Assembly: GCA_963971575.1 (NCBI GenBank)
Contig: OZ020618.1
Location: 8,992,501 to 9,056,500 of the forward strand
DNA: 64,000 nucleotides
Reading direction: 5' to 3'
From: Liopterus haemorrhoidalis
Taxonomy: Eukaryota; Arthropoda; Insecta; Coleoptera; Dytiscidae
Shown here: one piece after another, positions 1 to 11,386 of the stretch
How the letters are laid out: every line of letters starts with the position of its first letter
How positions within the stretch are numbered: position 1 is the first letter of the stretch
Made by a program: the position numbers and the translations under genes
Notes under the pieces: generated by a model
Seen by the model: the letters and a program-made list of their open reading frames with translations, nothing else
What the model was told of the DNA's origin: nothing
Database searches by the model: none

Positions 1-935
1 TAATAATAATTTAAAAATTCAGAAGTCACGTCGACGGGAATTGGTTCGAATTTTTGTGTTCTGTAGGCAACCTTTTACCACAGAGCCACGATATATCATT
101 GTTGCCAATCTTGAAATGAAATATTTCAAGGATTGAAATCTAATTTATTATTTTGAATAGACACGTTCTGAATGAAGGAAATTAATAAAAAATAAAAGCA
201 GTAATACAATTTTAAATGCAGATATTTAAGTCAAGGCGTATTATGAGTAGGTGCTTCCTTGGGTTGGGTCTACAGACAAGAACTCGACATTCGACCTCAC
301 AATACTTCACTTGTATACAAGTTCCGATGACGAAAGCAACTTGTCAGGTGAAGTCATGTCACTCTACAAACATATACCTGGATATCGAGTTAATATTAAA
401 AATAATTATTACTATTTATACAAATTTGACAATAAAAATGTACAAATCCCATAACCTTGACTTTTAAAAATACATCAAACATCTTATGATATAATTCAAA
501 ATAAATAATATGATTAAAATTTATAAATTACGTCAGTTAAAAATAATTCTTACACAACTTCCAACTGTAATAAAGACAAAAAAACATTTGGAAACATGTG
601 AATATAAAATCGTTTCTGTTTCTGTCTGGCAGATGTCTCTTTCCCCTCATTAGGAGTTAATGTCAAAGTGTACTGCGAATTGGCATTTAAATACCAAAGC
701 TATTATTATTGCATTTCTATGCAACCTACAGATTTTATGATGTATTTTAGTGATGAATGTTGGATTTTAGTATTGGGTCGTAAATATTGAGAATTTAATG
801 AACAGTTGTTCCAGGAAATTATTTAATTAATGCATTTTGTAAAGTTCTGGAATAGGGCAGCTGCCTATATGTTTATGTTTTTTGGCGCCTGAGTCAGACA
901 ATACGAACGATGCTCCCCTAGAAACATAATAAGTA
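1..935. other. AT-rich DNA, nothing recognised
   Basis: No domain-bearing reading frame, repeat pair or terminal inverted repeat was recognised. Short open frames near 216-467 show no family signature. Confidence 0.5.
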
Positions 936-1024
936 ATGAGCAAAATAAAGGAAACATCGTTCAAAATTCAAGTGATGAGCCAAAAAAAGAAAAGATCTTT
1001 CAAAATTCTAGTGATGAGCAAAAC
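936..1024. repeat. 39-bp tandem repeat, about 2.3 copies
   Basis: ATGAGC recurs at 936, 975 and 1014, an exact 39-bp period, each followed by an A-rich run and TCAAAATTC/T then AGTG. The unit resembles those at 17.1 kb and 56.2 kb and the core of two MITEs (36.3 and 63.1 kb): a GTGATGA(C/G)C block, a homopurine run, then a TC-containing block. Confidence 0.75.
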
Positions 1025-1073
1025 AATGGCACCCCTTCGTTCAGTTCTGGCGACACTGTTTATCGATGAAGGT

Positions 1074-2363
1074 GAGGCGAGCAGTGGCGCAACAAGGGTG
1101 GTGCGACAGGTGCCGCTGCACCAGGCGCCGGATTCATAGGGGCGCCGAATGGCCAAATTAATTTTTTTTTATTATTATCTTTTATATTAATAAACTATAA
1201 TCAACACAAATTTGATTTCATAATCGAAAGTTTCAAATGGCAGGCAGGCAATTAATGACTGTACAACTGCCACTGCAATGCAATTATTAGAAGTGATCCA
1301 CACTTACGATTTAAAAGATGTGTACCCTAATATTGGCATTGCACTGCGCATATTTTTAACGCTCCCTGTAACTGTTGCTTCGAATTAACGCAGTTTTAGT
1401 AAATTAAAGTTAATAAAAAATTATTTGCGTTCTACAATGGTCCAAGAGCTTGTAAAATTTAGCTTTAATATCAATAGAAAATACTACAGCGCAGTCATTA
1501 AATTATGAAGACTTAATTAACGAATTTTCACAGTTAAAAGCCAGAAAAGTTCAATTTATTTAATTTTCCATTCCGTTAAAGTGATTATATAATATATTAT
1601 TAAAATACCTAAATATTTATTATTTTTTGTTCAAATGTCCCTTTTTTTGTCATTAAATATATATTTTTTTATTTATTTTGTTATTCAATTATGTAACATA
1701 ATATTTCTTTAGCCCTTTTGTGTTTCATTTTAGGTGTTTTTCATTTTGTGTTTTATTGACCTTTTGTAAGTTTATATTTTGTCCCTTTTTATATTAGTTG
1801 ATTATCATGATTTTTGAGTTTATTAAAAGATTTGTAACATAATTTGTTAATATAATCGTTAATATTGCAATTTAAACCAAACCAAAGAAAAAGGTTAAAA
1901 CTAAACTAAAAAATAATACCAACGAATGTTTTTTTTAAATTTTTTTTTTATACATTTATTGTTAAAAAAATGACTTTATAATATATATTTTTGTATGTTC
2001 CTTTACTGGTAATAAGATAGTTCCTTTATTAGGAGTAAGTTCCTTTTCTGGCGATTTTGTGATTTTTATGAATAAAGTTATGTTTTTTATTTTTCTAAGT
2101 TATTCTTTTATTTTCACTTGCATCAAAATAAAACAATAAGATTTTAAGGATTCTCTATAAAATATGGTAAGTAAATATCTTAAATATCATTTTGGTGAAG
2201 AAAACAACGTAAGTAAATGTTTTAAACGTTCCCTTACTGATGCAATCACCCTACCATAAAATTTTAAAAATTGCGTATGTAATTAGTGAGTGTGGGGGGG
2301 GGGGGCGCCAAATAATTTTACGCACCAGGCGCCAATTTATGTTGTTGCGGCACTGGAGGCGAG
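1074..2363 (+). mobile_element. hAT transposon remnant with 8-bp TSD
   Basis: The element runs 1082-2355. Its ends are CAGTGGCGCAACA and TGTTGCGGCACTG, hAT-type 13-bp inverted termini with one mismatch. The 8 bp on each side are identical (GAGGCGAG at 1074-1081 and 2356-2363), the target duplication length of hAT elements. A G-rich run and GGCGCC boxes lie just inside both ends. It carries a decayed transposase C-terminus. It landed just upstream of a LINE fragment. Confidence 0.9.
1283..1562 (+). pseudogene. hAT transposase C-terminal (dimerisation) remnant
   Basis: Read across frameshifts, the + strand gives LLEVIHTYDLKDVYPNIGIA, then ERSFSKLKLIKNYLRSTMVQ-like sequence and NYEDLINEFSQLKARKVQF. 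The RSFSKLKLIKNYLRSTM block is the conserved C-terminal dimerisation motif of hAT transposases of the ZMYM1-like group. At least two frameshifts and an in-frame stop are present, and the catalytic region upstream is deleted. It lies inside the 1082-2355 hAT element, whose ends fit. Confidence 0.85.
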
Positions 2364-2409
2364 TGTCTTACTTTATATATACTATATATATACAAGCAAA
2401 TAAATAGTC

Positions 2410-3300
2410 TCTCAGATTGTTATGATCTTAATATGTTGTCAGATTGGAGCTCAGCTACTGGCCGCATTTTAATCCAGCAAAATGTAAGCTCATGTCCTTT
2501 AACAGAAACCGCAATCCTATTATATATAATTATGAAATGGATAGTAGCAACATCGAAAGGACAAGGTTTATGCAGGATCTAGGTATTACTTTTGACGAGT
2601 CTCTTAATTTTAATGCACATATAAGGAAACTGGTCAACGACAGCTTCAAAATGGTTGGGCTGGTACTAAGGATGGGGAAGGATTTCCGAAAAGCACAGAC
2701 ATATATTACGCTATCTAATACTCTCATAAGAAGCAAGTTGGAATATGCATCTGTGGTTTGGTCGCCGTTCCACTTTAAATATATAAAGTTTATTGAGTCG
2801 GTGCAGACAAAATTTCTAAGATGCGTGGACTTCAGAATGACAGGTATTTACCCTAAGTATGTTTCACATCCTTTGTTGCTATCACAATATTCTGTAGTGT
2901 CACTTAGTACCAGACGCGACATTACTTTACTCATACTACACAAAATATGGAATGGCGACCTGTCATGTCCAGATATCCTCTCCCAAATTTGTTTAAAAGT
3001 ACCGCGTGTTGGGGTACGAAAAAGAAATACTTTATTTCAAATTGAGCAAGCAAGAACCGAACAGCACAAAATGAGTCCGCTTAATCGAATGGAAACCTTT
3101 TATAATGACAGTCTGGAAGTGATTGAAGAATTAGACTTATTTTATATGAATTTCGCATTGTTCAAAAATCAAATGAGCTGAACATAACTTTATTTTATTA
3201 TATTATAGTATAAGATATAACTTAATGTAGTAAAACTTGTATGGGACTATGGGCACATTTGGGACCTTTGGTCTGGAGTGTCCTTTATTTCAATAAATAA
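2410..3300 (+). pseudogene. LINE reverse transcriptase C-terminal fragment
   Basis: A reading frame to 3181 gives FNPAKCKLMSFNRNRNPIIY, then the TRFMQDLGITFDESLNFNAH block, then LEYASVVWSPF. These are the thumb and connecting segments after the FADD motif in jockey/CR1-like non-LTR retrotransposons. A frameshift near 2455 separates an upstream LNMLSDW segment from it. The 3' part ends with an ATAAATAAATG-type tail near 3290, as in 5'-truncated LINEs. Endonuclease and RT palm are missing. The 61.2 kb fragment carries the complementary upstream RT part of a similar element. Confidence 0.85.
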
Positions 3301-3890
3301 ATGTATATATGTATTTAGGGGAACCAGAAAGATATTCATTATTTTAGAGTACACTCACAAAGAGTCTGATTTGACTCTGTGTGTATATTTAGATAAGTAA
3401 ACTGGGTGGTCAAATTAGGTAAGGTCATTCTTCTAACTACTGAAACATGTGAGCATAATGTTTCAAATCTGACCATTAGAAAAACAAATTCTAAAAACAG
3501 ACACTTTAGTTCCAACATATACATTTTCACTTCGGCTAATTTTCATGCATTATTCACGCATTCTTTTGTTTACAAAGGCCGTGACACCAGATGCTACTTC
3601 CGTTCTGTCCGTCTTTCTGTCCGGCATCTGGTTTTTGTTACACCCTTCGGCAGACCTACTTACATTTACTTCTTGGAAATATTTATTTCTTAAACAAACT
3701 TTCCAGTAGCACTTGTTGAATGATTTAAAACAATAAGTAATATTCGTTTTTAAGTAAGTTTTAAGTTAAGTGGAGAAATTGGTTAGATGTGTTTTTAACA
3801 TAAAAACAAAACAAGTTTATTTTGTTATTATGTTAATTAGGAAAACAATTAACTATTTAGGTAAATGGAATATTAGTTTGAAACAACATT
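3301..3890. other. No gene recognised
   Basis: AT-rich; a 9-bp inverted repeat (ACCAGATGC ... GCATCTGGT, 3587-3632) encloses a TCTGTCCG-rich stretch. Nothing else was recognised. Confidence 0.5.
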
Positions 3891-4169
3891 TTATGTAGAG
3901 GCATATTCTATTATTAAGACATGTTGTGTTATGGGCAGATGTCTTAAAGCCAACTGTAGGATTTGATTGAAAGCATTTTTTTTGCGTTTCAAATTATAAA
4001 ATCCTATTATAGTTATGAAATTCCGTTCATTAGAGATTAAAATTAAAATTTGTAGTACCCATCGGATGTATTTGTACTGTACTTGCTCCATTTTTTCATA
4101 CTCTTTCCAGCCCCATATTTCACTTCCGTACAACATAATTGAAACTATGAGTCTGTGAAAGAATAACAT
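3891..4169 (-). pseudogene. LINE reverse transcriptase fragment
   Basis: The minus-strand translation begins MLFFHRLIVSIMLYGSEIWG and continues WKEYEKMEQVQYKYIRWVLQ. The LYGSEIWGW...E.VQ.KYIRW pattern is the conserved region after the RT thumb in jockey-like LINEs. It is a 92-residue fragment with no FADD box, endonuclease or tail. Confidence 0.75.
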
Positions 4170-4683
4170 TATATATTTGAAGTTTGTTTTTTGAAGCAGT
4201 CAAATTAGAGAATAAAATTAATATTTATTTTCGGATCAATATATTTTGTAAATACACATTCATTTTTGTATTCTTTATTGAACACATAGTTTTGATTTGT
4301 TATTTTAAATATTAGTAAAAGTTTAACATAAATATCTATTTTAATTTCTGTACTTTCTTAATATATGATTGTAGAATATAAGAATTTTTATATAGGCTAT
4401 TATAAACGTTTTAGCAGAACTAAATAGAATTTTTATTTTCCTCAGTTGTTAAAAGCTCATGTTTTCACGATTGAAGTGAACTTTTGCTACACAAAATGAT
4501 CAACATTCAATCTGTAACAGTTATTAGATTTCAAATGTGGCAAAGAGGTAACATCTATCGTTATGTTTTATACATTTTTAAATCAATGGTTCCAGCCATT
4601 CGTCCATTCAATCGAACAGTAAAACATACAGAAAATTCAACTTTAAATTTCAAAGATATTAAAATAAGTCCAGATGAAATACC

Positions 4684-4863
4684 ATCTGAATCAGTGACGT
4701 ACGCAGAAAATTATTTCAGGGGGAATTTTCAGAACATCGGATTTATACGTATTGAAAAGGAGCGCAATTTTGAAATGCGGTAATTATAATTTTAGTTCTT
4801 TTCGAATTTTCGGTAGGGGTTTATCCCCCTAATCCCCCCATTACGTACGCCACTGATCTGAAT
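4684..4863. mobile_element. hAT MITE, 164 bp, with 8-bp TSD
   Basis: The element is 4692-4855. The ends CAGTGACGTACGCA and TTACGTACGCCACTG are inverted with few changes. Flanking 8-mers are identical (ATCTGAAT at 4684-4691 and 4856-4863). It is too short to encode anything. It lies in otherwise unrecognised sequence with an open frame from 4484 that shows no family signature. Confidence 0.88.
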
Positions 4864-4985
4864 TAATGAATAAGCAAAGACGAATTAATATTATACTTTA
4901 ATATGTATGTTAATGAATGTTAATAATAAATTTGTTTAATTTCTCAACTTTTAACGTTGCTCGATGAAACATAATATTTTATTAT

Positions 4986-5037
4986 TTTTGCCCCCCCCCC
5001 CCCCCCCCAAGGCTGAAATCCTGGCTACGCCCTTGTA
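4986..5037. repeat. Poly-C run joined to a transposon-end fragment
   Basis: A run of about 19 C is followed by AAGGCTGAAATCCTGGCTACGCCCTTG. GGCGTAGCCAGGATTT-type ends next to G runs are common in hAT-like elements; the partner end is not seen. Confidence 0.5.
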
Positions 5038-5331
5038 TAGATCTGCGTATATTTTTATTGTTTGCAGAATAAAATTAATATAGTCACGTTTTGTTATAGA
5101 AAATATGTAGTAAACATCTAACTGCACTTAATAATTACATATGCGAACAACAAAATGCAAATTTTTCCAGAGTAATCTTAAATAGGATTTTATATTTAAT
5201 TATAAATTATAATTGAAACAAAACCGCAAATAATATGCAGTGATCTCATCGCAAAGAACAGTTATCAATACTAAGAATCTATAACGTTATTTTTTAGATG
5301 AATATGAAGAAATATGTTGTTAACCATTTAT

Positions 5332-6456
5332 CGGGTCTATTCTCTAAGCATGATGTTAAAATCTTAGCGTCAGAAACTGACGTTAATTTTTTTAACACCA
5401 TTTTTAACCTAAATGCTATTCGCTAAACATATATGTGTTAAAATTATAGCGCGGCGGCGTTAAAATAGCCAGTTAACGTTCTGCAATAAGCGCCTGCCGA
5501 AACGGTGGCTTTAAAAGTTAACGCTAGTGTAAAGTTTGCAAAAATGGCTGATCCTATTTAAGTAAATGTCATGTTATTTTAAAAAAAATGAATAAAACAC
5601 AAGACGGTAGGAATATTAATCAACTTTCTATTACTTTTTAAAGTGAATTCTTTACAGTAGAGATAAGAATAACGCTTCATAATTTTTGTTATACAAGTAA
5701 CCCAGACGCAAGTTCAAGTAATTGTATAGAAAGGAAGTAAATGGAGTATTGAAGAGCAGTTTTGGTTTTTGTTGAGACACAGAACTTAAAATTATAATTC
5801 TCTGAAAGCTACAAAACTTCACTTATGCCTCCGCAGTGTTTCAATATATCGCAGTACATTTTAATGGTGTATTATTTGAAGAAACAATTGATGAGATTGA
5901 TAATGACGATCACAACAGTGTTATTCCAGGGTAGAAATAGCGTAATAAATCAAATTTAATAATTAATAACACCTTTTTAAAAATAGAATGAACATATAAT
6001 TCACATATTATTAAAAAATTAGATAAACTGTTATAATACAATGTAGTATATAAATTGACTAAACAAAAGTTGAATAAAGTTATATTTTTATTTAATACAC
6101 TATGGAAACCAGTTATAATGAGAATCACAGGACCAAACATTTCTGTTCCATTTTTAAAATAAATTTCGCCACTGAATATTTAATTCAACACCGAAATATT
6201 AGGTTAAGATTCTCTTGGCATTTGACTAAATAAATACTCCTGTTAAAATTCAACGTAACAGCGCATGCGCGTGCAGTTAATATTAGCCTCTCTACAGGGC
6301 GAGTTAGCACCTCGCGTTAACAAATATTATATTAACGCTTACCTTAACAAATGCTCTTACAGAATAGCATTTTTGGATAATGACGTTAGACATGGAGTTA
6401 AAATAAAAATATTAACCTGACGCTAATTTTAACGCATTTCTTACAGAATACACCCG
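5332..6456 (+). mobile_element. TIR element family B, copy 1
   Basis: Inverted ends: CGGGTCTATTCTCTAAG at 5332 against the complement of CTTACAGAATACACCCG at 6440-6456. Imperfect homology continues inward through GTTAAAAT and TAGCGTCAG. Near 5544 there is ATG GCT GAT CC, then a stop after five codons. Further on, the strand encodes KGSKWSIEEQFWFLLRH-like sequence in pieces, a possible SANT/Myb-like remnant. Copy 2 at 20.9-23.6 kb has the same layout plus two insertions; this copy provides the empty site for both. A related TIR is at 55582-56679. Confidence 0.8.
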
Positions 6457-6689
6457 GATTTGAGCTAACAAACTGTTAACCATGAATTGAAAAATCGACC
6501 CTTAGTTATTATTAAAAATTAATTATTAAAAATAAACAATATCTTCGTTTTTGTCTACTTCCAACGGCCTCAATCGCAAATAGTCATCGTTGCTGTGCGC
6601 CAACATTTTTATCTTTAACTAAGGGCCACAAATCTACATCATAAATATGTTATTATACAGGCAAAAATCACAGTCAGATTTTATTTTCC

Positions 6690-6738
6690 TGTTTAATTTT
6701 AAATTTAAATATGTTGCTCTAATTCAGCAGAACGTCTA
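6690..6738 (+). repeat. Dispersed repeat C (inverse copy at 28998-29046)
   Basis: The stretch around ATTCAGCAGAACGTCTAAG matches the complement of 28998-29046 with a few substitutions. In both places it abuts the same TIR family (copies at 6755-6973 and 28458-28971). Confidence 0.7.
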
Positions 6739-6754
6739 AGGGCCCCCTTTGTTG

Positions 6755-6976
6755 CACAAATTTTATTACGGCCGATATTTTGACCATTGTGCGCATGCTT
6801 ATCGTCTCTTATTCTTGGAATAAGAATAAAATGTTAAATGTTACCAACTTATCTTATGTTTAAGTTAAATTTCATTCCTACATAAACCGATATACGGCGC
6901 AGCCATGTTTTAACATCTTGTGTACTATTCTTATTTTCTATTCCTTATTCTTCTTCCGTATATAAACCAACCATAA
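6755..6976 (+). mobile_element. Truncated Harbinger-type MITE (right half)
   Basis: About 220 bp match the right half of the element at 28458-28971, ending CCAACCA followed by TAA, the same terminal arrangement. The left half is missing. Confidence 0.75.
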
Positions 6977-7538
6977 GAGCCATCATATACGACTCCTGAG
7001 CCTCTCTTTACCAACCCCTGTTCAAATCAAGTAATTTACTATGGTAGGTTCAAATAGCTATTGTTACTAACCACTAAAAACTGTAACTAAATATCAATTT
7101 CTATTTCATTGTTTTAAACATTTCTGTAATTTTCATTGCATGTAGGAAATGATTGTAAAACCGCAAATTTTTAAGATTCTAACTGCACTTCCGAATTTCT
7201 CAAATACCAAGAATTAGATTTAAATAAGCAGACATAAAATTACAATACAATTTCTTTTATAGTAAAAACCTTTTGATCTTCATTTAATAAAACTGATCGC
7301 GTGTAAAATAATCGAAAGTAGCATTTCTCTTTAATACTTTCACTGTAAATGAACTAAAACTTACAAGATATTGAAATGAAACTTTAGATTTGAATGAGGG
7401 GAGATAATACTGTTCTTCTTCCTCGTCAAAATAAATTGAATGGAAAATTTTATTTTTTTTTTACTTCATACTTCGTTCAACGCGTTTCAGGTGATTACGG
7501 CACAATCCACAAAAAATATATATCCATCTGATTCTGTA
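6977..7538. other. No gene recognised
   Basis: AT-rich sequence without family signatures, up to the TTAA at 7539. Confidence 0.5.
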
Positions 7539-8130
7539 TTAAGGGGGGGTAGGGTCTGATAACCACATTTTAAGCATATTTTTGTGATTTTTTTCCAAAT
7601 CTATGGCTAAATTTATTCATTTTCAAACTAAGTACATATATAAAGTATGTTTTGAAGAAGATACAAAAAAATTTTTAAGGCAAAATATGGCGAAATGAGC
7701 CAGCTGTGGCAAATCTTCTCAGACTCCGGGAAAAAAATTAGATTTTGCGGTGACCAGCATAAATCGGCACTGGATCATCTGAAATCAAAAATCCAAAAAG
7801 ATTTTGTTAGTTTATGAGTTTGCCGAGGTAATGACGTTGAGTTTTTATTTTTAAAATGATTTTTCAGTTTTTAGCGTTACTTAGAAGACAAAAAAAATTA
7901 ATTCCCCCTAAAAAAACCTAAAAATGAGTATATTTGTGATTGTTAAATAAAAAAAAAAACATGAAAAAAAAAATATCTCAACGTCGTTACCTAAAATTTT
8001 TTTGTATCTTCTTCAAAACATACTTTATATATACTTAGTTTGAAAATAAATAAATTTAACCATAGATTTGAAAAAAATTCACAAAAATATGCTTAAAATG
8101 TGGTTATCAGACCCTAACCCCCCCCCTAAC
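7539..8130. mobile_element. Foldback element, copy 1 (584 bp)
   Basis: Starts after TTAA (7539-7542) with a G run, then AGGGTCTGATAACCACATTT, and ends with the complement followed by C run and (C)TAA. The outer ~130 bp of each arm pair almost perfectly. The right arm lacks an internal block present in copy 2 (22737-23447). The unique centre around AGCGTTACTTAGAAGAC is in the opposite orientation to that in copy 2. Confidence 0.88.
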
Positions 8131-8258
8131 CCAAAATTTATATGAAAACTGTCTTGTCCGAAAATATGATATACATTTACAATTTTAATTAATTAGAATA
8201 ATTTTATTTATGATATAGTTACAAATATCTAGTAAAACAAAGAATAATACAAAAAGTT

Positions 8259-8650
8259 TCAATTTAACAAGGACGTGGCTGTCTCCACAGCTTGTATGGA
8301 ACATGATAATGTTCTTTGTAATCGTCCCTTATGATAAAGATTTGCCTTATTAATGTGCGGAATTTTATAGGAATTCCCTCCTTTTGCTAACATGGTTGCT
8401 TCTAAATAAGTCTGCAATGTTAGAAAAACATTATTAAGGGTTTGTATGTTTAATGCATTAAATGCATTTTGTACGCATTCAATCAGTTCGTCAATTGTAT
8501 TCGGTGAAGCTGTATTTTGTATAGAATTGAAGAAGCCAAGATCCAATACAATAATATCTGGACTATGTGACGGTTGTGATTAAGTCGATTTGGACAGAAA
8601 AAAATTAAAAGCCAATTATTCAGAATTTTATTTTGTTGGTATATAAAGTA
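8259..8650 (-). pseudogene. Mariner-like transposase C-terminal fragment
   Basis: The minus strand encodes MDLGFFNSIQNTASPNTIDE, then LIECVQNAFNALNIQTLNNV, FLTLQTYLEA and MLAKGGNSYKIPHINKANLY. Upstream, in another frame, lies NRLNHNRHSPDIIVLDLGFF-like sequence. The SPD.NVLDLGFFNSIQ motif carries the last catalytic Asp region of the IS630-Tc1-mariner branch best known from plant-type mariners. Frameshifts are present and the first catalytic residues are absent. A more decayed sister copy lies at 36598-36900 on the same strand. Confidence 0.8.
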
Positions 8651-8789
8651 ACAGGCGCGCGCACACAAAATTAATCTGGGGGGGGGTCCATTTCGAAAAA
8701 ATATCCGTAAAATAATACAAATATATTATTTTTTTTTTACGGAGAGGAGTTGACTCATATATATTTTAATTTTGATTATAATTTAATCT

Positions 8790-8920
8790 TTATTAATAAA
8801 AAAGGTAATTTATTATTTTCATTTGCTTAGTGTGTATTAAATAAGTATATGATTTTTCCATTCCTGGGGGGGGGTCTGGACCCGAGGACCACCCCCTTGT
8901 GTGGCGGCTGTAAAGTAATG
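8790..8920 (+). repeat. Dispersed repeat F (inverse copy at 62960-63065)
   Basis: ATTTTCATTTGCTTAGT through the G-run and GGACC(C/A)...CCCCCTTGTGTG matches the complement of 62960-63065. The G-run/GGTC end looks like a transposon terminus, but no partner end was found. Confidence 0.65.
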
Positions 8921-9339
8921 ACGTTTTTTGCTCGAAAAATCTTGCTATTGTTATATTTTTAGGTACTTTGATATGATGACAGAACAGTGTTTAAAAAATA
9001 AGCTACATGGCATCAGGTTGGCAATAAATTCGCACTAAAAATTATCACTAGTTTCTCATAATACATATAATTAAGTGTTGCATAAATTTTTCAAACAAAT
9101 ACATACAATTAAACTGTCCATTATTGTTTTAAAATGTGCTAATTAATAACAATAAAATTCTCAAAATTTCGCTCTATATTACTACGCATTATATTTATTA
9201 ATACATAATTATAAATTCATTATTACAAAACAAAATGCATTAATATCACAATATCCGTGAAAATTAAGTAATTAAAAGAATTCTTGAGAGAAATGTTCAG
9301 GTAATATGACATGTTCTAATTAGAGTATGAGAAAATGTC
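8921..9339. other. No gene recognised
   Basis: AT-rich sequence; no family signature seen. Confidence 0.5.
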
Positions 9340-9860
9340 AACAATAGTAGATATGAAACTAATTATGAATAGATTTGTTCTCATAATAGAAAAACTGTTT
9401 CATTTCGAACAACTATCAACAGGAAAAAATCAAGAAAATGTGGAGCAAAATCACAAGGAGCAAGATCTGGACTATACGGAGGATGTTCTAACACTTGAAG
9501 TACAGAATTTAAAAAAAAAATCTTTAGTTAGTTGAGCTAGATGCGCAGGTGCATTATTTTCATGCAAGCGCCAAGTGTCAAGGCGTGAATGTGGCCGTAA
9601 GTTTTAAAGAGACTGAATCAACTAAGGCAAACAAAACTCAACGTACACTTGGCTGTAACTGTTTTTGCTCTTCTAGAACAATTTTCGAAATAATCCCTCG
9701 GTTACCGAAGAATACTCCAATCATTTTCTTTTTCACAGTTTCTCATTGTTTTATCGTGGTTGAAGTTTCCTCGATTTCAAAGAGGTACATCATAATAATA
9801 AAGCTATATTTCGTCCCCTGTTACAATAGAGTTCACGTATTTCAAGTGTCCCATTTAAAA
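9340..9860 (-). pseudogene. Mariner transposase C-terminal half
   Basis: Read on the minus strand with frameshifts: a TGDE motif near 9820, then KKKMIGVFFGNRGIISKIVL and EEQKQLQPSVR, then HENNAPAHLAQLTKDF and VLEHPPYSPDLAPCDF. These are the first two catalytic aspartates and the Y.PDLAP.D block of a mariner (DD34D) transposase. Several frameshifts and stops are visible. Its N-terminal half is probably at 11108-11386 on the same strand, separated by repeats E and D. The + strand frame at 9549-9962 is an antisense shadow. Confidence 0.85.
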
Positions 9861-9865
9861 AAATC

Positions 9866-10326
9866 AGCTGTGGCCACCACAGGACCGACCGCCATCACAA
9901 AGTATTTGTATAAAATACATTCTAGCAGCAGAGTAGAAATAACTTTGCCTAATATTTTCTAACAGAGATATTATTTATCATGACCATGAAACCGTTACAT
10001 ATAAGTATGAAAAAATAGACACTTTTTTTTTTAGACAAAATTTTTTCGTTTATTAAAAAATGTCTCAAATAAAAGTTATTAGTTATTGCATTTATAGTAA
10101 CTTTTGTTAAATAAATTTTTTCGAAATATTTTTCTGTTGCTAAATAATCGCAAAAATCTTAAAATCGACACGAGTAAACTCCCATTTCTAGTCAACCGAT
10201 TTTTACCAAAAGTTGATCAACTCGTGCCATTGATGTCGAAAGCTTAAATATACAGTTTCATAAAAATCCTTTAAGCCGAATTTGCTCTGCACGTGTAGAC
10301 AGACAGACATACGGACGGACGGTAAT
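9866..10326 (-). repeat. Dispersed repeat E, inverted copy
   Basis: Matches the complement of 43260-43690: the GGTGGCCACAGCTGA end, AACATTACGGTTT-like block, GTAAACTCCC, the CACGTGTA block and a GACAGACAGACATACGGACGG microsatellite. It lies between the two halves of the mariner pseudogene. Confidence 0.82.
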
Positions 10327-10351
10327 CCACGTACTAAGGGTACGTGGATTA
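10323..10351. repeat. Perfect 12-bp hairpin
   Basis: TAATCCACGTAC (10323-10334), loop TAAGG, GTACGTGGATTA (10340-10351). It sits exactly at the junction of repeat E with repeat D; the corresponding point in the other D arm (about 12521) has only one half. Confidence 0.9.
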
Positions 10352-11120
10352 ACGATCAAAATTTTATTTTTGCAAAATAAATTATTTTGGCGCGATTATT
10401 TTGCCAAAATTGTGCAAAAAAATTTTTTTCTGCCACACCTGTAGACCAGATGGTTTAAACTAAAAATCTGAAAATATTCTGAGTAATGTACATTGGTGTG
10501 AACCGGAATAGTACAACAGGAATTTTTGATCAGATTATGTTTTCGGAAAAAAACGCATTTTTTGTGTTTTTAACTAAAATATGTTAAATATTTAATTCGC
10601 TATGTAACACAGTAGATAAGTAGGCGCTCGTAGTGTTGTGCGTTTCGTCGTTTATTTGTAATTTGCAAACTAGAGTTCGATTCCTATCAATTTTAATTTT
10701 TCTGTTTTTTTTTGCATTTTTATTTTGTTTAAATTATTTTGTCAAAATTCTAGTTATATTTTGGTAAATGATGCATTTCATTTTTAAAACCGTAAATTTA
10801 ATAACCATTGGGAAGTGTTCTATTACATACATTTAATTCTATGCTTGAATGCATACGAAATCAGATGGCGGGGCTTATGAGTTAAGCAACCAATGGAAGC
10901 CATAGGCGCAATTTTCAAAATCTTAATGAACCTTGCTATATAAAAAAAAAATATTGCACATATTTAGAAACTTAAATAATGGTATTAGGCATTCGAATTA
11001 AAATTCATAAAAAAGTATTTTGACATAAAATTTGTTTTGGCATCCCAAATAATCATCATTCAGTTACTAAATACCTGCGAACCCTGAAATGTGTGAAAAT
11101 TCACACTTCACATCAATTTT
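10327..11120 (-). repeat. Dispersed repeat D, left inverted arm
   Basis: This ~790 bp is the complement of 11825-12540, including TGGTTTAAACTAAAAATCTG, GGTGTGAACCGG and GTTTTCGGAAAA blocks, a tRNA-like box near 10620-10700, and GATGATTATTTGGGATGCC. Together the arms make a large inverted repeat with a ~700-bp centre holding the mariner N-terminus. Single copies of the outer part occur at 42.6-43.0 kb and, diverged, at 29.7-30.3 kb. Confidence 0.85.
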
Positions 11121-11386
11121 TTAACCGCAGCAATATTTACAGAAGTAACTGTTTCACGAGGCCTTCCTGGACAAGGATCATCATCTATGTTAAAAATTTC
11201 TCTTTGAAATTGTTTATACCAGTGAAACACTGTACTCCGACTTGGACAATTCTCAGAAAAAATAGTAAACATTTCGGAGATACACTCTTCCGCAGACAAA
11301 CCACGTTTGAAATTGTACAAAATGATTGCACGATGATCTTGTCGCGTTAACTCACTCATATTGACAAGTTTACACTTGTACTGCAA
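11108..11386 (-). pseudogene. Mariner transposase N-terminal half
   Basis: The minus strand is open from MQYKCKLVNMSELTRQDHRA onward: IILYNFKRGLSAEECISEMF, FSENCPSRSTVFHWYKQFQR, DDDPCPGRPRETVTSVNIAA, VKKLM. This is the paired helix-turn-helix (HTH_48-like) DNA-binding region of a mariner transposase, with the usual S..TVF.WY..F and GRP motifs. It stops exactly where repeat D begins (about 11107). The catalytic half at 9340-9860, same strand, would complete it; the segment between VKKLM and TGDE appears lost. Confidence 0.87.

Noticed and set aside
9549..9962. 137-codon + strand open frame as a gene
   Set aside because: It is antisense to the mariner transposase C-terminus.
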